The notes: generated from the letters alone by a model not told the origin. 64,000 nucleotides of DNA from Massilia sp. erpn (GCF_024400215.1 NZ_CP053748.1:4030001-4094000), one strand, 5' to 3'. Counted from the first letter of the stretch, positions 43,735 through 53,191 are shown. A program made the numbers and translations.

Positions 43735-45276
43735 ATGGAGCAGGGATTGCGGGAAAAAGTAGGCCAGCTGTTCATGGTGGGCTTCGATGCGCTGGAAGCC
43801 AATGACAGCATCAAGCGGCTGATTCGGGAAAAGAAAGTGGGCGGCGTCATCCTGTTCCGCCGCAATGTGCACACGCCGGAGCAGCTCTCCGCCCTGTGCC
43901 GCGAGCTGCAGGACATCAATGCCGAAGTCAGCGACGAACCGCTGCTGATTGCCCTCGACCAGGAAGGCGGCATGGTGATGCGCATCGAGCAGGGCGTGAC
44001 GCCGATTCCGGCCGCCATGGCCTTCCAGGAAGCCGGCTCGGTCCAGGACTGCGAGCAGCTGACCCATATCGGCGCCGACGAAATGCGCCAGATCGGCATC
44101 AATATGCTGCTGGCGCCGGTGCTGGACGTGAACAACAACCGCCTGAATCCCGTGATCGGCGTGCGCTCCTACGGCGAAGAGCCGGCCACCGTCATCGAGT
44201 ACGGCTTGGCCGCCGTGCGCGGCGTGAAATCGGCGGGCATTGCCGCCACCGCCAAACACTTCCCCGGCCACGGCGACACTGCCAGCGACACGCACCACTC
44301 CACGGCTCTGGTGCCGCACGATAAGGAGCGCCTGCACGCCGTCGAGCTGGCCCCGTTCCGCGAAGCGATCGCCCAAGGCGTCGACGCCATCATGACCGCC
44401 CACGTGGTCTTCCCCGCGTTCGAAGCCGACACCTCGGTCCCGGCCACGCTGTCCAAAGCGGTGCTGACCGGTTTGCTGCGCGACGAAATGGGCTATCAGG
44501 GCACGGTGATTTCCGACTGCCTGGAAATGGCGGCGATCTCGGAAGGCGTGGGCATCCCGCAAGGCGCCATCTCGACCCTGCTGGCCGGCACCGACATCGT
44601 GCTGATCTCGCACCGCGAAGCGCAGCAGCACGCCGCCATCGACGCCGTGCTGGAAGCGGTGGAGCAGGGCCGCATTCCGCTGGCGCGCATCGACGAAGCC
44701 GCGCGCCGCGTGCACGAGCTGAAAAAGGTGAAAGCCGTGCAGCAGTGGCGCGAACGCCCCGTCAAACCGCAAGGCCTGATGCAGCCCGAAGCCATGGCCC
44801 TGGCCCGCAAGGTGCAGGCCGACGCCCTGCGCGTGCAAGGCGACTTCCGCCCGCTCGACCCGGCGCAGCCGGTTGTGCTGCTGACTATCGAAGTGCGTTG
44901 CCGCAGCGAGATCGATGAAGTGGCCCTGGCGCGTAACAAGGAACCGCGCAGCTCCATGCTGCCGGCCCTGCAGGAGGCTGGCCTGAACGTGCGCGAATAC
45001 GCCCTGTCGGCCGAAGCGAAGGAAGAGGAAGTGGCCGAAGCCATCGCCTTTGCCAAAGGCGCGCCGCAGATCGTGGTGCAGACCTACAACGCCATGCTGG
45101 TCGACGGCCAGCAAAAGCTGCTGGCCGCGCTGCCGCACGACAAGCTCTGGCTCGTTGCCGGCCGCATGCCTTACGACCTCGACCTGGCTCCCGGCGCCGC
45201 TGGCCGTCTGGCTGCCTACGGCTGTCGTCCCGCCGCCCTGGTCCCCGTCGTCGCCAAGCTCGCCGGCCGAGCCTAA
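43735..45276 (+). CDS. GH3 beta-N-acetylglucosaminidase (NagZ-like), cytosolic
   Basis: A 513-residue glycoside hydrolase family 3 enzyme. The NagZ-type acid/base His-Asp region is KHFPGHGDT (174-182) with THHST further on, and the nucleophile is Asp261 in VISDCLEM. The C-terminal 170 residues, about 345-513, form the second GH3 domain, which short NagZ proteins lack. There is no signal peptide, so it acts inside the cell. The start ATG at 43735 follows GGAGGAAAG, 46 bp after the dioxygenase. A cytosolic N-acetylhexosaminidase at the end of a glycosyltransferase operon could remove a protecting sugar, or it may be the cell-wall recycling enzyme. Confidence 0.88.
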   Translation: MEQGLREKVGQLFMVGFDALEANDSIKRLIREKKVGGVILFRRNVHTPEQLSALCRELQDINAEVSDEPLLIALDQEGGMVMRIEQGVTPIPAAMAFQEAGSVQDCEQLTHIGADEMRQIGINMLLAPVLDVNNNRLNPVIGVRSYGEEPATVIEYGLAAVRGVKSAGIAATAKHFPGHGDTASDTHHSTALVPHDKERLHAVELAPFREAIAQGVDAIMTAHVVFPAFEADTSVPATLSKAVLTGLLRDEMGYQGTVISDCLEMAAISEGVGIPQGAISTLLAGTDIVLISHREAQQHAAIDAVLEAVEQGRIPLARIDEAARRVHELKKVKAVQQWRERPVKPQGLMQPEAMALARKVQADALRVQGDFRPLDPAQPVVLLTIEVRCRSEIDEVALARNKEPRSSMLPALQEAGLNVREYALSAEAKEEEVAEAIAFAKGAPQIVVQTYNAMLVDGQQKLLAALPHDKLWLVAGRMPYDLDLAPGAAGRLAAYGCRPAALVPVVAKLAGRA

Positions 45277-45299
45277 GCCCCGTCCCATAACAGCAGAGT

Positions 45300-45337
45300 C
45301 CGTGTCCGATTGGTGCCAGGCACCAGGGTGGACACGG
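45300..45337. repeat. REP-like nested palindrome
   Basis: Outer arms CCGTGTCC (45300-45307) and GGACACGG (45330-45337) enclose inner arms TGGTGCC (45311-45317) and GGCACCA (45319-45325) around a single A. The nested structure in an intergenic site after a gene stop is typical of repetitive extragenic palindromes. No second copy was seen in this window. Confidence 0.55.
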
Positions 45338-45416
45338 GCTGAGCTGAGGGTTTTCGCCGATTGTGGGCAGACCTGGAATGGACGGGACGGCCATCCGGCG
45401 GATTTGGCGGACGGTG

Positions 45417-45491
45417 TCAGCGCACAAACAAGGCGATCAGAATCACGATAGGCAGAGGAATGCCCAGCAGCAGAAGCAAGATGGAACGCAT
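45417..45491 (-). CDS. 24-residue membrane peptide
   Basis: A very short gene that standard ORF calling misses. The peptide is basic at both ends with one hydrophobic segment between (MRSILLLLLGIPLPIVILIA then LFVR), long enough to cross the membrane once. It has a strong ribosome site, GGAAAGGAAG, 9 bases before the ATG. It lies 20 bp downstream of the membrane protein gene at 45511, in the same direction. Similar short 'MRxILxLLLGIPxPI' peptides occur next to membrane genes in other proteobacteria, to my recollection. Function unknown. Confidence 0.65.
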   Translation of the reverse strand: MRSILLLLLGIPLPIVILIALFVR

Positions 45492-45510
45492 AATGGTCTT
45501 CCTTTCCTGA

Positions 45511-46386
45511 TCAGATAGCGGGAGGCGTTAGTACGCGCTCGTTATCGCGGCTGCGGCCGCCGAAGGTCGCGCTTAAGCTGGCGACAAAGGCGCCAGCCAG
45601 CAGGGCGACAAACATCCACAGCGCGGAATGGGCAGCCGCCTTGCGCGCCTCATCGGCAACCTGCAGGGTTTTGGCCCTGGCGTTGGCTGCGCGGCTGTAG
45701 ATCTCATCGACGCGGCGTTCGGCATCGGCCTGGGGCAGGGAAGAGCGCCGGGCGATGATTTGCGCCAGATAGCCGCGGTCGCCCGGCGGCAGGCTGCCAG
45801 CGGCCAGGGCCGGACCGAAGATGCGGGCGATCTCGGCGCGCTCGATGTCGGTGGGAGGCGTGGCGGTCGCGGAACGCAGGGTTACATCGGTGGCATAGTC
45901 GATCACGCTGAAAGCGCGGCCTTCGTTGCCTTTGGACTTATCACCCGCCATGGCGGTGGCGGCGGTCTGACCGATTGCCGCAGTGCTGTCGATAGCCCCG
46001 CTCAGCGCAGCGCGCATGCCGCCGGCCAACAGGCTGGCCGTGAGCAGCGTGGCCACGCCCCAGGCCAGCAAGCCATGCGCGGTATCGCGGAAATGCACCT
46101 CGTCCGTATGCACTCCGGCCCATTTCACGCGCAGGCGTCCGGCTACGTAACCGCCGACAGCCGATGCGGCCAGTTGCATAAAGATGACCCAAGCGATGGT
46201 ACTGCCGGCGATGGGTGCATCGTTATATGCGTAAGGCGAGATCGACGACAGCCCCAGACCAAGTCCCAGAAACAGCAGGATAAAAGACAGCGACGCCGCC
46301 GCGGCAGCGCCCCCCAGAATAGCGCCCCAGGAAACGCCGGATGTATTGCTGTCAGCGACAGCTGGGGACAATGTTTGCGATTGCAT
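45511..46386 (-). CDS. Conserved membrane protein of unknown function
   Basis: A 291-residue inner membrane protein. The ATG at 46386 with AAGGAGAA upstream is the start; the frame is open further but without a ribosome site. Helices are predicted near 15-45 (SWGAILGGAAAAASLSFILL), 55-80, 98-118 and 262-285, with a long soluble section between the third and fourth (about 150-255). SWGAI(L/F)GGA followed by a GLGLSS segment is a recurrent opening for this family in proteobacteria. It is followed by the 24-residue peptide gene, so the two are likely a unit. No function is known; an envelope stress role is only a guess. Confidence 0.75.
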   Translation of the reverse strand: MQSQTLSPAVADSNTSGVSWGAILGGAAAAASLSFILLFLGLGLGLSSISPYAYNDAPIAGSTIAWVIFMQLAASAVGGYVAGRLRVKWAGVHTDEVHFRDTAHGLLAWGVATLLTASLLAGGMRAALSGAIDSTAAIGQTAATAMAGDKSKGNEGRAFSVIDYATDVTLRSATATPPTDIERAEIARIFGPALAAGSLPPGDRGYLAQIIARRSSLPQADAERRVDEIYSRAANARAKTLQVADEARKAAAHSALWMFVALLAGAFVASLSATFGGRSRDNERVLTPPAI

Positions 46387-46497
46387 GAGCTTCTCCTTGT
46401 TGTTATAAAACCCGGATAGCAGGTAGGAAGGATCATGCACGCGGCAAACGCTGGCGTATGTACGGGAACGAACACTGAACGGCATTGCCGTTTCTGC

Positions 46498-46527
46498 ACA
46501 GCCGGGTCCTCTGGCGGACCCGGCTGT
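46498..46527. terminator. Strong hairpin after the PEP-CTERM gene
   Basis: ACAGCCGGGTCC (46498-46509) and GGACCCGGCTGT (46516-46527) are 12-base perfect arms with a 6-base loop. It follows the PEP-CTERM stop on the minus strand. A T run is missing on both sides, so termination may be partial or it may be an mRNA end-stabilising element. Confidence 0.5.
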
Positions 46528-46542
46528 TCATGGGGAGCGCGC

Positions 46543-47166
46543 TTAAGCGCGGCGGCGTGCGATGGCCAGCAGGCCGAGGCCGGCCAGCAGCAGGGCGGGC
46601 GTGGCGGGTTCGGGGACGGCGCTGACGTTGCCCAGGGCGACGTCGGTGATGCCGGCCAGGTAGCCATCACCCTGGCTGCGCAACTCGAAGCCGGTGAAGT
46701 ATTCGCCGGCGGTGGTGCGGAAGCCGAGGAAGCCGAAGCTGTTGCTGCCGTCCGGCAGGACCAGGCCTTTGAAGTGGTAGCTGGCCAGATTGGTCGTGAT
46801 GCTCAGGTCCACTGTGCCGGCGCTGACGGCGGCGTCGAAGCCGAACAGCGTGTAGGACTGGGCGATGCTGCCGCTGATGGGCGACCAGTATTCGTTGCTC
46901 ATTACGGGGCGCAGGCTGCCGATGCCGAAGGCGGCGCCACTGCCCACGATCAGGTTTTCATCCGACACATAACTCACATCGCCACGCGTGAAACCGTAGC
47001 CGGGATAGTTGTAGCTGCCGGCGAAGTCGTCGAAGTTGCTGCGCTGGGCGATTTGACCGAGGGCGTTGAAGCCACTGCGCTGCTCGATGCGCAGCACGTC
47101 GGCCTTGGCGCCGGCGGCGCACAGCAGCAGGGCGAGGGCGGTGGTCTTGAAGAAGTGTTTCGTCAT
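46543..47166 (-). CDS. PEP-CTERM sorted exported protein
   Basis: A 207-residue exported protein with a signal peptide (MTKHFFKTTALALLLCAAGAKA) and the full PEP-CTERM tail: the VPEPAT box, a hydrophobic stretch (LLLAGLGLLAIA) and a final RRRA. This tail is recognised by exosortase in bacteria that make exopolysaccharide. The middle (about 25-175) is an all-beta domain with no named family. PEP-CTERM proteins support the betaproteobacterial placement. It is followed on the same strand by a hairpin and lies 14 bp after the phospholipase gene, so the two could be cotranscribed. Confidence 0.9.
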   Translation of the reverse strand: MTKHFFKTTALALLLCAAGAKADVLRIEQRSGFNALGQIAQRSNFDDFAGSYNYPGYGFTRGDVSYVSDENLIVGSGAAFGIGSLRPVMSNEYWSPISGSIAQSYTLFGFDAAVSAGTVDLSITTNLASYHFKGLVLPDGSNSFGFLGFRTTAGEYFTGFELRSQGDGYLAGITDVALGNVSAVPEPATPALLLAGLGLLAIARRRA

Positions 47167-47180
47167 TTCGGATATTCCAA

Positions 47181-49877
47181 TCAGGTGATGGTGAAGGCGA
47201 CCGGGCCGCCCAGGACGCTGTAGCCGTCGTTGTAGAGCAGCCAGGCGGTGTAGCTGCCGGGTGTCAGCGTGCTGGTGTCGAAGCGCGCGCCGCCGCTGGT
47301 CTGCGTGACGTATTGCCACAGCAGGGAGCCAGTAGCGCCAGGCGCGCTGCCCGCGCGGTATAGGCCGATCCAGTTCTTGACGCTGGCGCGCGAAGCCGGA
47401 ATGGCGAAGTCGAATACGGCCTGCGTACCGCGCGCCACCGACGGCGTGGTGGTGACGAAATGGGTGACGCCGAAATTGACCGCATCGCCCAGCGCCGTGT
47501 AGCCGCCGCGATGGAAGTACCAGGCCGTGTATTCGCCCACCGCCAGCGTGGCAGTGTTGAAATTCAGGCTGCCGCTGGCGGCTGGCGCGTACGCCGAGAG
47601 CAGGGCGGGCTTGGCGGCGCTTGGCGTGATGCCGGCCGCGTAGATGCCGATCCAGTTCTGCGCATCGGCCTTGCCGCCGGGTGCGGCGTAGCTCATGGTC
47701 AGCGTGGCGCCGCGCTGCACGATCTGCGCGCTGGCGCTCAATTCAATGCGGCGGCTGTTGGTGCCGATCACGGGATCGGTGCGCGAAGCCATGCCGGTTT
47801 CGACGTGGCCCGCCACGCGGCGCAGGAACTGGGCGTCGGCATCGCTGGTGATGCTGTAGTCGTACCAGCCAAAGCTGCTGGAAAGGATGCAGCTGAGGCG
47901 CAATTGCTGGCCCGCCGCCACCGTGTAGCTGGCGGCCGCCGCGCCGTAGGCATTGTCGCTCAGGGTGAAGCTGCAGCCCTTGCCGCCTTCCAGATTGGAA
48001 AGCACGATTTCGATATTGCCCTTGGCGCTGTCGTAATTGAGCACCACTTCCGGCTTGGCGCTGCCGGCGGCGAGGAAGCCGCCCGCCAGTTCGCGCAGAT
48101 AGCCGTTCGGCCCCGTCACCGCCAGGTGGTAGGCGTTGCCGCTCCAGTTCCACACCTCCTTCTCGATTTTCTTGCCCGCTTCCACGGTGTAATGCCAGGG
48201 ACCGTCCGTGCGCAGCCGCGAATACACGGCGAAGGCGGCACCGGCCTGGCCCTGGTTGATGAAGGACAGTTCCACTTGGCGGCTGCCGGCGACCCGCGCC
48301 GGCGTGTGCAGCGCATAGGGCAGGGCGCAGGCGTACTTGGTGCGCGTGACCGTGCGGCAGGGCTCCTGCAGGGGCAGGCTTTGTACGGCGGGCGGCATGG
48401 GGTATGGCTTGCCCGACACCAGCTGATACTCGGTATTTTTCGGCACGTTGGCCGGCCAGCTGCTGTTCGGCGTGCGGAAGTCGAAGGCCGAGGTCATATC
48501 GCCGCAGACGGCGCGGCGCCATGGCGAGATATGTTCGGCGGTGACGGCGGCGCGGTTCTTCTTCAAACCCACACTCAGCCATTCTTCCAGGAAGCGCAGC
48601 TTGGAGGTATGGTCGAACAGCTGCGAGCATACGCGGCCACCCTTGCTCCACGGCGAAATCACCAGCATGGGCACGCGCGGGCCAAGGCCGACCGGCACGC
48701 CGTTATAGTTTTCATACGCGCCGATATCGGCCAGGGTGGTGCGGCCCATATTCGTATTCAGTGGTGCGACGGGCGATGGCATATGGTCGAAGAAGCCGTC
48801 GTTCTCGTCGTAGGTGAGCAGGAACACGGTCTTCGACCAGACCTCGGGATTGGCCACCAGGGCCGCCAGCAGGCGCGCCGTCAGGTTCTCGCCCGCGTTC
48901 GGCGAATTCGGCGAGTGCTCGGTATAGTCGTTCGGCGCGCAGATCCACGATACCTGCGGCAGGCGGTTGTTGCGCACATCCTCGGCGAATTCGTTGACCA
49001 GCCATTGACCCTTGGTGCCGCGCGAATTGGCTTCGTTGGAGCCGGCGGCCAGGGCGCGACCCTTGCGGTAGAGCGGACTTTCGGGCGACAGACGGCTGCC
49101 GTCGGGATTGACGCGGAAGTTCTTGAAGTAGGCCAGGTAGTTGTCGCCGTAGTTGTCCCACTCCTGGTAGACCTTCCAGCTGACGTTGTTCGCTTCCAGC
49201 ACCTCGGCATAGCTGCGCCAGTTCGGCGCGCCGGCGGTGACGGCGGGCGAGATATCGTCGCGGGCCGGGTCGTTGTTGTAATAGCCGGCGCTGCTGATGT
49301 TATACAGCTTGCCCATCGCGCCCAGCCAGTTGCGGTTGGTGCCGGTCAGCGAATACATGCGGTTTGGATCGGTGGCGCCGAAAATCGAGCAGTGATAGGC
49401 GTCGCAGATGGTGAAGGCGTCGGCCAGCGCGTAATAGAAGGGGATGTCGCCGCGGTCAAAGTAGCCCATGCACTGTGGGGTTTTCTTCGGCACCCAGGCG
49501 TCCCAGTTCTGCCAGGTCTGCTGCGAGCCTTTCCAGGAATGGTCGGTGCCGAGCGACAGGGCGCTGGTGTTCTTGGCGTCGAAGTGGAAGGGCAGCACCG
49601 GGCTGCCGCCGGCGTCGGGCTGGAACCAGACCGGCTTCCCGCTGGGCAGGGTGATGGCGCGCGGATCGTCGTAGCCGCGCACGCCGGGCAGGCAGCCGAA
49701 GTAATGGTCGAAAGAGCGGTTCTCCTGCATGAAGATGACCACATGCTCGACGTCGGCCAGGGTACCGGTGACGTTGTTGGCGGGGACGGCGAGCGCTTCG
49801 CGGATCAGATCGGGAAACAGGGTGCTGGCGGCGCTGGCCGAGGCCAGGCTGAGGAACTTGCGGCGGCTGGTGGACAT
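47181..49877 (-). CDS. plcC: Tat-exported phospholipase C with two extra C-terminal repeats
   Basis: An 898-residue secreted enzyme. The ATG at 49877 follows AGGAAGAG. The Tat signal S-R-R-K-F-L is at 4-9. The acid phosphatase/phospholipase C domain (about 40-480) has the family pattern IFMQENRSFDHYFG near 50-63, the HCSIFGATDPNR metal region, and YDENDGFFDH near 365-374. Two short domains of the phospholipase C C-terminal type follow. Beyond these are two further repeats of about 100 residues, each opening with NWIG(I/L)Y and ending near FHRGGYTALG or LYNDGYSVLG. Known relatives cleave phosphatidylcholine or sphingomyelin; the choline preference here is not certain. Confidence 0.9.
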   Translation of the reverse strand: MSTSRRKFLSLASASAASTLFPDLIREALAVPANNVTGTLADVEHVVIFMQENRSFDHYFGCLPGVRGYDDPRAITLPSGKPVWFQPDAGGSPVLPFHFDAKNTSALSLGTDHSWKGSQQTWQNWDAWVPKKTPQCMGYFDRGDIPFYYALADAFTICDAYHCSIFGATDPNRMYSLTGTNRNWLGAMGKLYNISSAGYYNNDPARDDISPAVTAGAPNWRSYAEVLEANNVSWKVYQEWDNYGDNYLAYFKNFRVNPDGSRLSPESPLYRKGRALAAGSNEANSRGTKGQWLVNEFAEDVRNNRLPQVSWICAPNDYTEHSPNSPNAGENLTARLLAALVANPEVWSKTVFLLTYDENDGFFDHMPSPVAPLNTNMGRTTLADIGAYENYNGVPVGLGPRVPMLVISPWSKGGRVCSQLFDHTSKLRFLEEWLSVGLKKNRAAVTAEHISPWRRAVCGDMTSAFDFRTPNSSWPANVPKNTEYQLVSGKPYPMPPAVQSLPLQEPCRTVTRTKYACALPYALHTPARVAGSRQVELSFINQGQAGAAFAVYSRLRTDGPWHYTVEAGKKIEKEVWNWSGNAYHLAVTGPNGYLRELAGGFLAAGSAKPEVVLNYDSAKGNIEIVLSNLEGGKGCSFTLSDNAYGAAAASYTVAAGQQLRLSCILSSSFGWYDYSITSDADAQFLRRVAGHVETGMASRTDPVIGTNSRRIELSASAQIVQRGATLTMSYAAPGGKADAQNWIGIYAAGITPSAAKPALLSAYAPAASGSLNFNTATLAVGEYTAWYFHRGGYTALGDAVNFGVTHFVTTTPSVARGTQAVFDFAIPASRASVKNWIGLYRAGSAPGATGSLLWQYVTQTSGGARFDTSTLTPGSYTAWLLYNDGYSVLGGPVAFTIT

Positions 49878-50099
49878 CACTCTTCCTAAGATTGCGGTGG
49901 GCGGGGGCATCTTTCCGTGCCGCGCATAGCGATTTGCTAGTCGGCCCGAAAAGTTGTCGCAATCATATCGGCCGATTGTGACGGGGATATTTCATCGTCA
50001 ATCGTGCGCATGGGAGTCGAGTGTGAGAATGTGTGAGAAAGTACGCAGCCGGCCGGGATTATGATCGCGTTCCTTATTTTTGAAGGAGTGCGATTGCAT

Positions 50100-53000
50100 A
50101 TGCTGAGGTTAAATCTTGAACGCCGGATTGGCGCCTGTCGCGGGAATTTGTCCCGCTTGACGCTCCCCCTGGTTCTTGGGACGCTGCTTGCCGGTCCGGC
50201 CACGGCCGGGCTGCCTGCCGCGATTCTGCAGGAACATCCCCATGTATTGATTAATACTGCGGATATCCAAAGGCTGAAGGCGCTGGTGCCGTCCTATCTG
50301 GAACGGCCGCAGGATGGCGGCAGCATCAGTTTTACCCTTACCGCCAAGGTCAAGGCTGATGGCGATATGCCGGCGCAGCCCATATTTGGCAGAGCCCAGC
50401 CCTTTACCATCTTTTTGCGGCACTTGAATAAATACCAGTCCGGTCAAACGTCCGTGCAGCTTGGCTTGGGCAAGCCAAACGGCGCCTATGCATTTGTGAC
50501 CGAGTTCCTGGTTCCCCTGGATAAGGAGGTGCGCATCACGCTTCGCTGGGATGCGAAGGCAGAAAAATTCTCCTATCAGCTGGGCGGCCAGGATGCAGTG
50601 AATCTGGCCTGGCCTAAAGGGGAGAAGTGGGAACCAGGCATTCAGTATTATGAGTTCGGTTCGTGGAAGGACGAGTCCATTAAAGACATCGAGCTGCAGG
50701 ATCTGGGCGGTAAGACGCTATGGACCTGGAACAAGGCGGATGTGGCGATACAAACCGCATGGCAGGACTATGGCAGCTGGTTGAACAGCGTTGTTCCCAA
50801 AATCGCAGGCTGCAAACTGGATTCCGTGATTACCGCCGAAAACCGGTTTTGCAATGTCAAGGTCGGTGCCAGGAATGAGATTACAGAGACGATGAGGCAG
50901 ATCGCACTGGCCTACCGCCTGACCGGGCGGCCGGAGTACCTGGAGGCCGCAAAGGCATATGCCAGACTGCTATTCAAGATCGGCGAAGAGGCGGCTATTA
51001 ATGGCAATGATCCGCGCACCGTGGGCGGAGAATGGTCAATGGGAGCGCGTGTCGCGGCCATGGGTTATCTCTATGACTGGCTTTTCAATGAGATGGGCGA
51101 AACGGTTAAGGACAAATCGTATAGCTACCGCGATAAGCTGGTTGCCGAAATCAAGGCCACCGTTGCGGCCGACATTGCGGGGTCAAGCGGCGATTTGCAG
51201 AACATGGTGTGTGGCCTGGCCGGCTTTACGAACGATGCCTTGAAATTCTCCTGCGCCGGACAGCTTTCCTACGACAAACCGGGCAGAAACTCCATCGCGG
51301 ACACCTATCTGGGAGGCCACAACGGCAGCGCGATTGTCGCAACATTGACGGCAATGCTGGCCATCGCCCCGGAGCATCCGGAAGTGCAGGAGCTGGTTGA
51401 GGTCATTTACAATCATTTCGATAAAGGCTTGCTGCCCGCGCGGGCGTATGTCTCACTCGATGGCGGCTACCACATGGGCTATGGCTACAGTGCTACTGGC
51501 GCCGATATCGCTGAACGCATGCTGTTGTGGCGTAAGGCGTTGGCGGAGCCGGTAGGTGGCCCTGTGTTCGCGGGAGAATGGCAATCAAAACTGATCTATC
51601 CCTTCATATACGGGATGCGCCCGGATAAAACCTTCCCGGCCAGCGGCGATAACTTCGCTTTTTCGGCCATGGAAGTTGCCAGCCTGGCCTTGCATGCGGC
51701 CGTAAATAACGACGACCCCTATGCCATGGCTTTCTATCAGCAGCAACTGGCGGGCAAACGGACCTTCGACAAGAAACGGCTGCTGTGGGAGAAGCTGCTG
51801 TATCCCGTCACTACCACGGGAAGCGATTTATCCAGCCTGCCTTTGGGACAGCATTTCCGTCGTGCCGGCCAGGTCCTGGTGCGCGATACCTGGGACTATG
51901 ACAAGGCTACCTTACTGGAGTTCAAATCCACTTCGTTCAGCAGCCTGAATCACCAGCACCTTGACCAGAACAGCTTTGCCCTGAGTTACAAGGCCCCGCT
52001 TCTGCTGGATTCCGGTGGGCTGGACAAGTATGAAAGCTCGCATTGGAAAAATTACTATACGCGCACCATCGCCCATAACAGCATCGTCGTCTTCGATGAG
52101 AAGGAGCAGTTTGCAAAAGACGGTGTTGTGTACAGCAACGATGGCGGCCAGTGGTTCCACAACAAAGTCTTCTCGCCAACGCTGCCCGATATTCTGCCTG
52201 GCGCCCGCAATAGCCTGGATGGCGTCACGTCCTTCGAACATGGTGCTGACTACACCTATATGCTGGGTAATGCCAGCAAGGCTTATAACGCCGAGAAGAT
52301 GGATCAGAACCATGGATTCCTGCGCCATATCGTTTATCTGCAGCCGGACCAAGGCGAGAGCAAACCGACGGTGATCGTGTTCGACGCTGTGCGGACAAAA
52401 GGATTGAAGGCGACATCGTTGCTGCATTTTGCCCAGAAGCCGGAGGCCGATGCCACGGTAAGCGAGGGAGTGGAGGCTGCCGGACGCCGTCAGCTGCAGT
52501 TCGCGGAAAATAGCCAGCGCAACCTGACCATCCGTAACGGTGGTGGCCTGGTGACGGTGCAAACTCTGTTGCCGCAAAACGCGGTTTTCCATAGTGTTGG
52601 CGGGACGAGCGGCTCCTGCAGGCAAAAGGAGGGCGATACTCCGGTGGAGCCGGGAAGCGACTGCCGCTTCCTCGTCAGGGCGCTTGACGAAAGCGGCCGC
52701 TATCAGTGGACCAACTTCCGTTTCGGCCCCTTCGGCTCGGACAAGGCGGACCCGCAGGATTATGGCGCATGGCGACTGGAAACCATGCCGCTGGAATACG
52801 CACCAGTGCAGCACTTCCTGGTTGTTCTGAACGTGGGGGACAACGCGGCTGGCGCTTCCGGCCCCGCAGCGGTGGCACCGGCGACACGCCTTCCGGCGCA
52901 AGGTGCGGAAGCGGTACAGATTGGACGGCGGCTTGTGATCTTTAATCGGGAACCTACGCCCGCCACCTCCTATGGCTGGACCGCGGCCTGTAATCTGAGC

Positions 53001-53183
53001 ACCCTGGTCACGGGACTTAAGCCTGGCAGCCGCTATGCCCTGAGCATGGCGAAGAACGGCGACCAATACGTCCACACGCTGCTCGAAACGGCATCGGGCG
53101 GCCATGTCAGCTCCGATAACGGCGTATTAAAGCTTGGACCTTCGGCCCAAAGCGCTTGCGGTAATGGCGGCAGCGGCAGCTGA
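50100..53183 (+). CDS. Heparinase II/III-family polysaccharide lyase, secreted
   Basis: A 1027-residue exported enzyme. The ATG at 50100 with AAGGAG upstream gives a signal peptide (SRLTLPLVLGTLLAGPATA); an upstream ATG at 50061 is the alternative. A lectin-like insert (about 75-190) precedes an alpha/alpha toroid (about 230-560). The heparinase II/III sheet domain follows, with the catalytic region SSLNHQHLDQNSFAL (His618, His620), then Tyr652/Tyr653 and His659 in YYTRTIAHNS. These match alginate, heparin or oligo-uronate lyases of this clan; the polysaccharide is not predictable. GC content is visibly lower than in neighbouring genes. It is divergent from the phospholipase gene, with 222 bp between them. 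Confidence 0.85.
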   Translation: MLRLNLERRIGACRGNLSRLTLPLVLGTLLAGPATAGLPAAILQEHPHVLINTADIQRLKALVPSYLERPQDGGSISFTLTAKVKADGDMPAQPIFGRAQPFTIFLRHLNKYQSGQTSVQLGLGKPNGAYAFVTEFLVPLDKEVRITLRWDAKAEKFSYQLGGQDAVNLAWPKGEKWEPGIQYYEFGSWKDESIKDIELQDLGGKTLWTWNKADVAIQTAWQDYGSWLNSVVPKIAGCKLDSVITAENRFCNVKVGARNEITETMRQIALAYRLTGRPEYLEAAKAYARLLFKIGEEAAINGNDPRTVGGEWSMGARVAAMGYLYDWLFNEMGETVKDKSYSYRDKLVAEIKATVAADIAGSSGDLQNMVCGLAGFTNDALKFSCAGQLSYDKPGRNSIADTYLGGHNGSAIVATLTAMLAIAPEHPEVQELVEVIYNHFDKGLLPARAYVSLDGGYHMGYGYSATGADIAERMLLWRKALAEPVGGPVFAGEWQSKLIYPFIYGMRPDKTFPASGDNFAFSAMEVASLALHAAVNNDDPYAMAFYQQQLAGKRTFDKKRLLWEKLLYPVTTTGSDLSSLPLGQHFRRAGQVLVRDTWDYDKATLLEFKSTSFSSLNHQHLDQNSFALSYKAPLLLDSGGLDKYESSHWKNYYTRTIAHNSIVVFDEKEQFAKDGVVYSNDGGQWFHNKVFSPTLPDILPGARNSLDGVTSFEHGADYTYMLGNASKAYNAEKMDQNHGFLRHIVYLQPDQGESKPTVIVFDAVRTKGLKATSLLHFAQKPEADATVSEGVEAAGRRQLQFAENSQRNLTIRNGGGLVTVQTLLPQNAVFHSVGGTSGSCRQKEGDTPVEPGSDCRFLVRALDESGRYQWTNFRFGPFGSDKADPQDYGAWRLETMPLEYAPVQHFLVVLNVGDNAAGASGPAAVAPATRLPAQGAEAVQIGRRLVIFNREPTPATSYGWTAACNLSTLVTGLKPGSRYALSMAKNGDQYVHTLLETASGGHVSSDNGVLKLGPSAQSACGNGGSGS

Positions 53184-53191
53184 TCTGCCGG

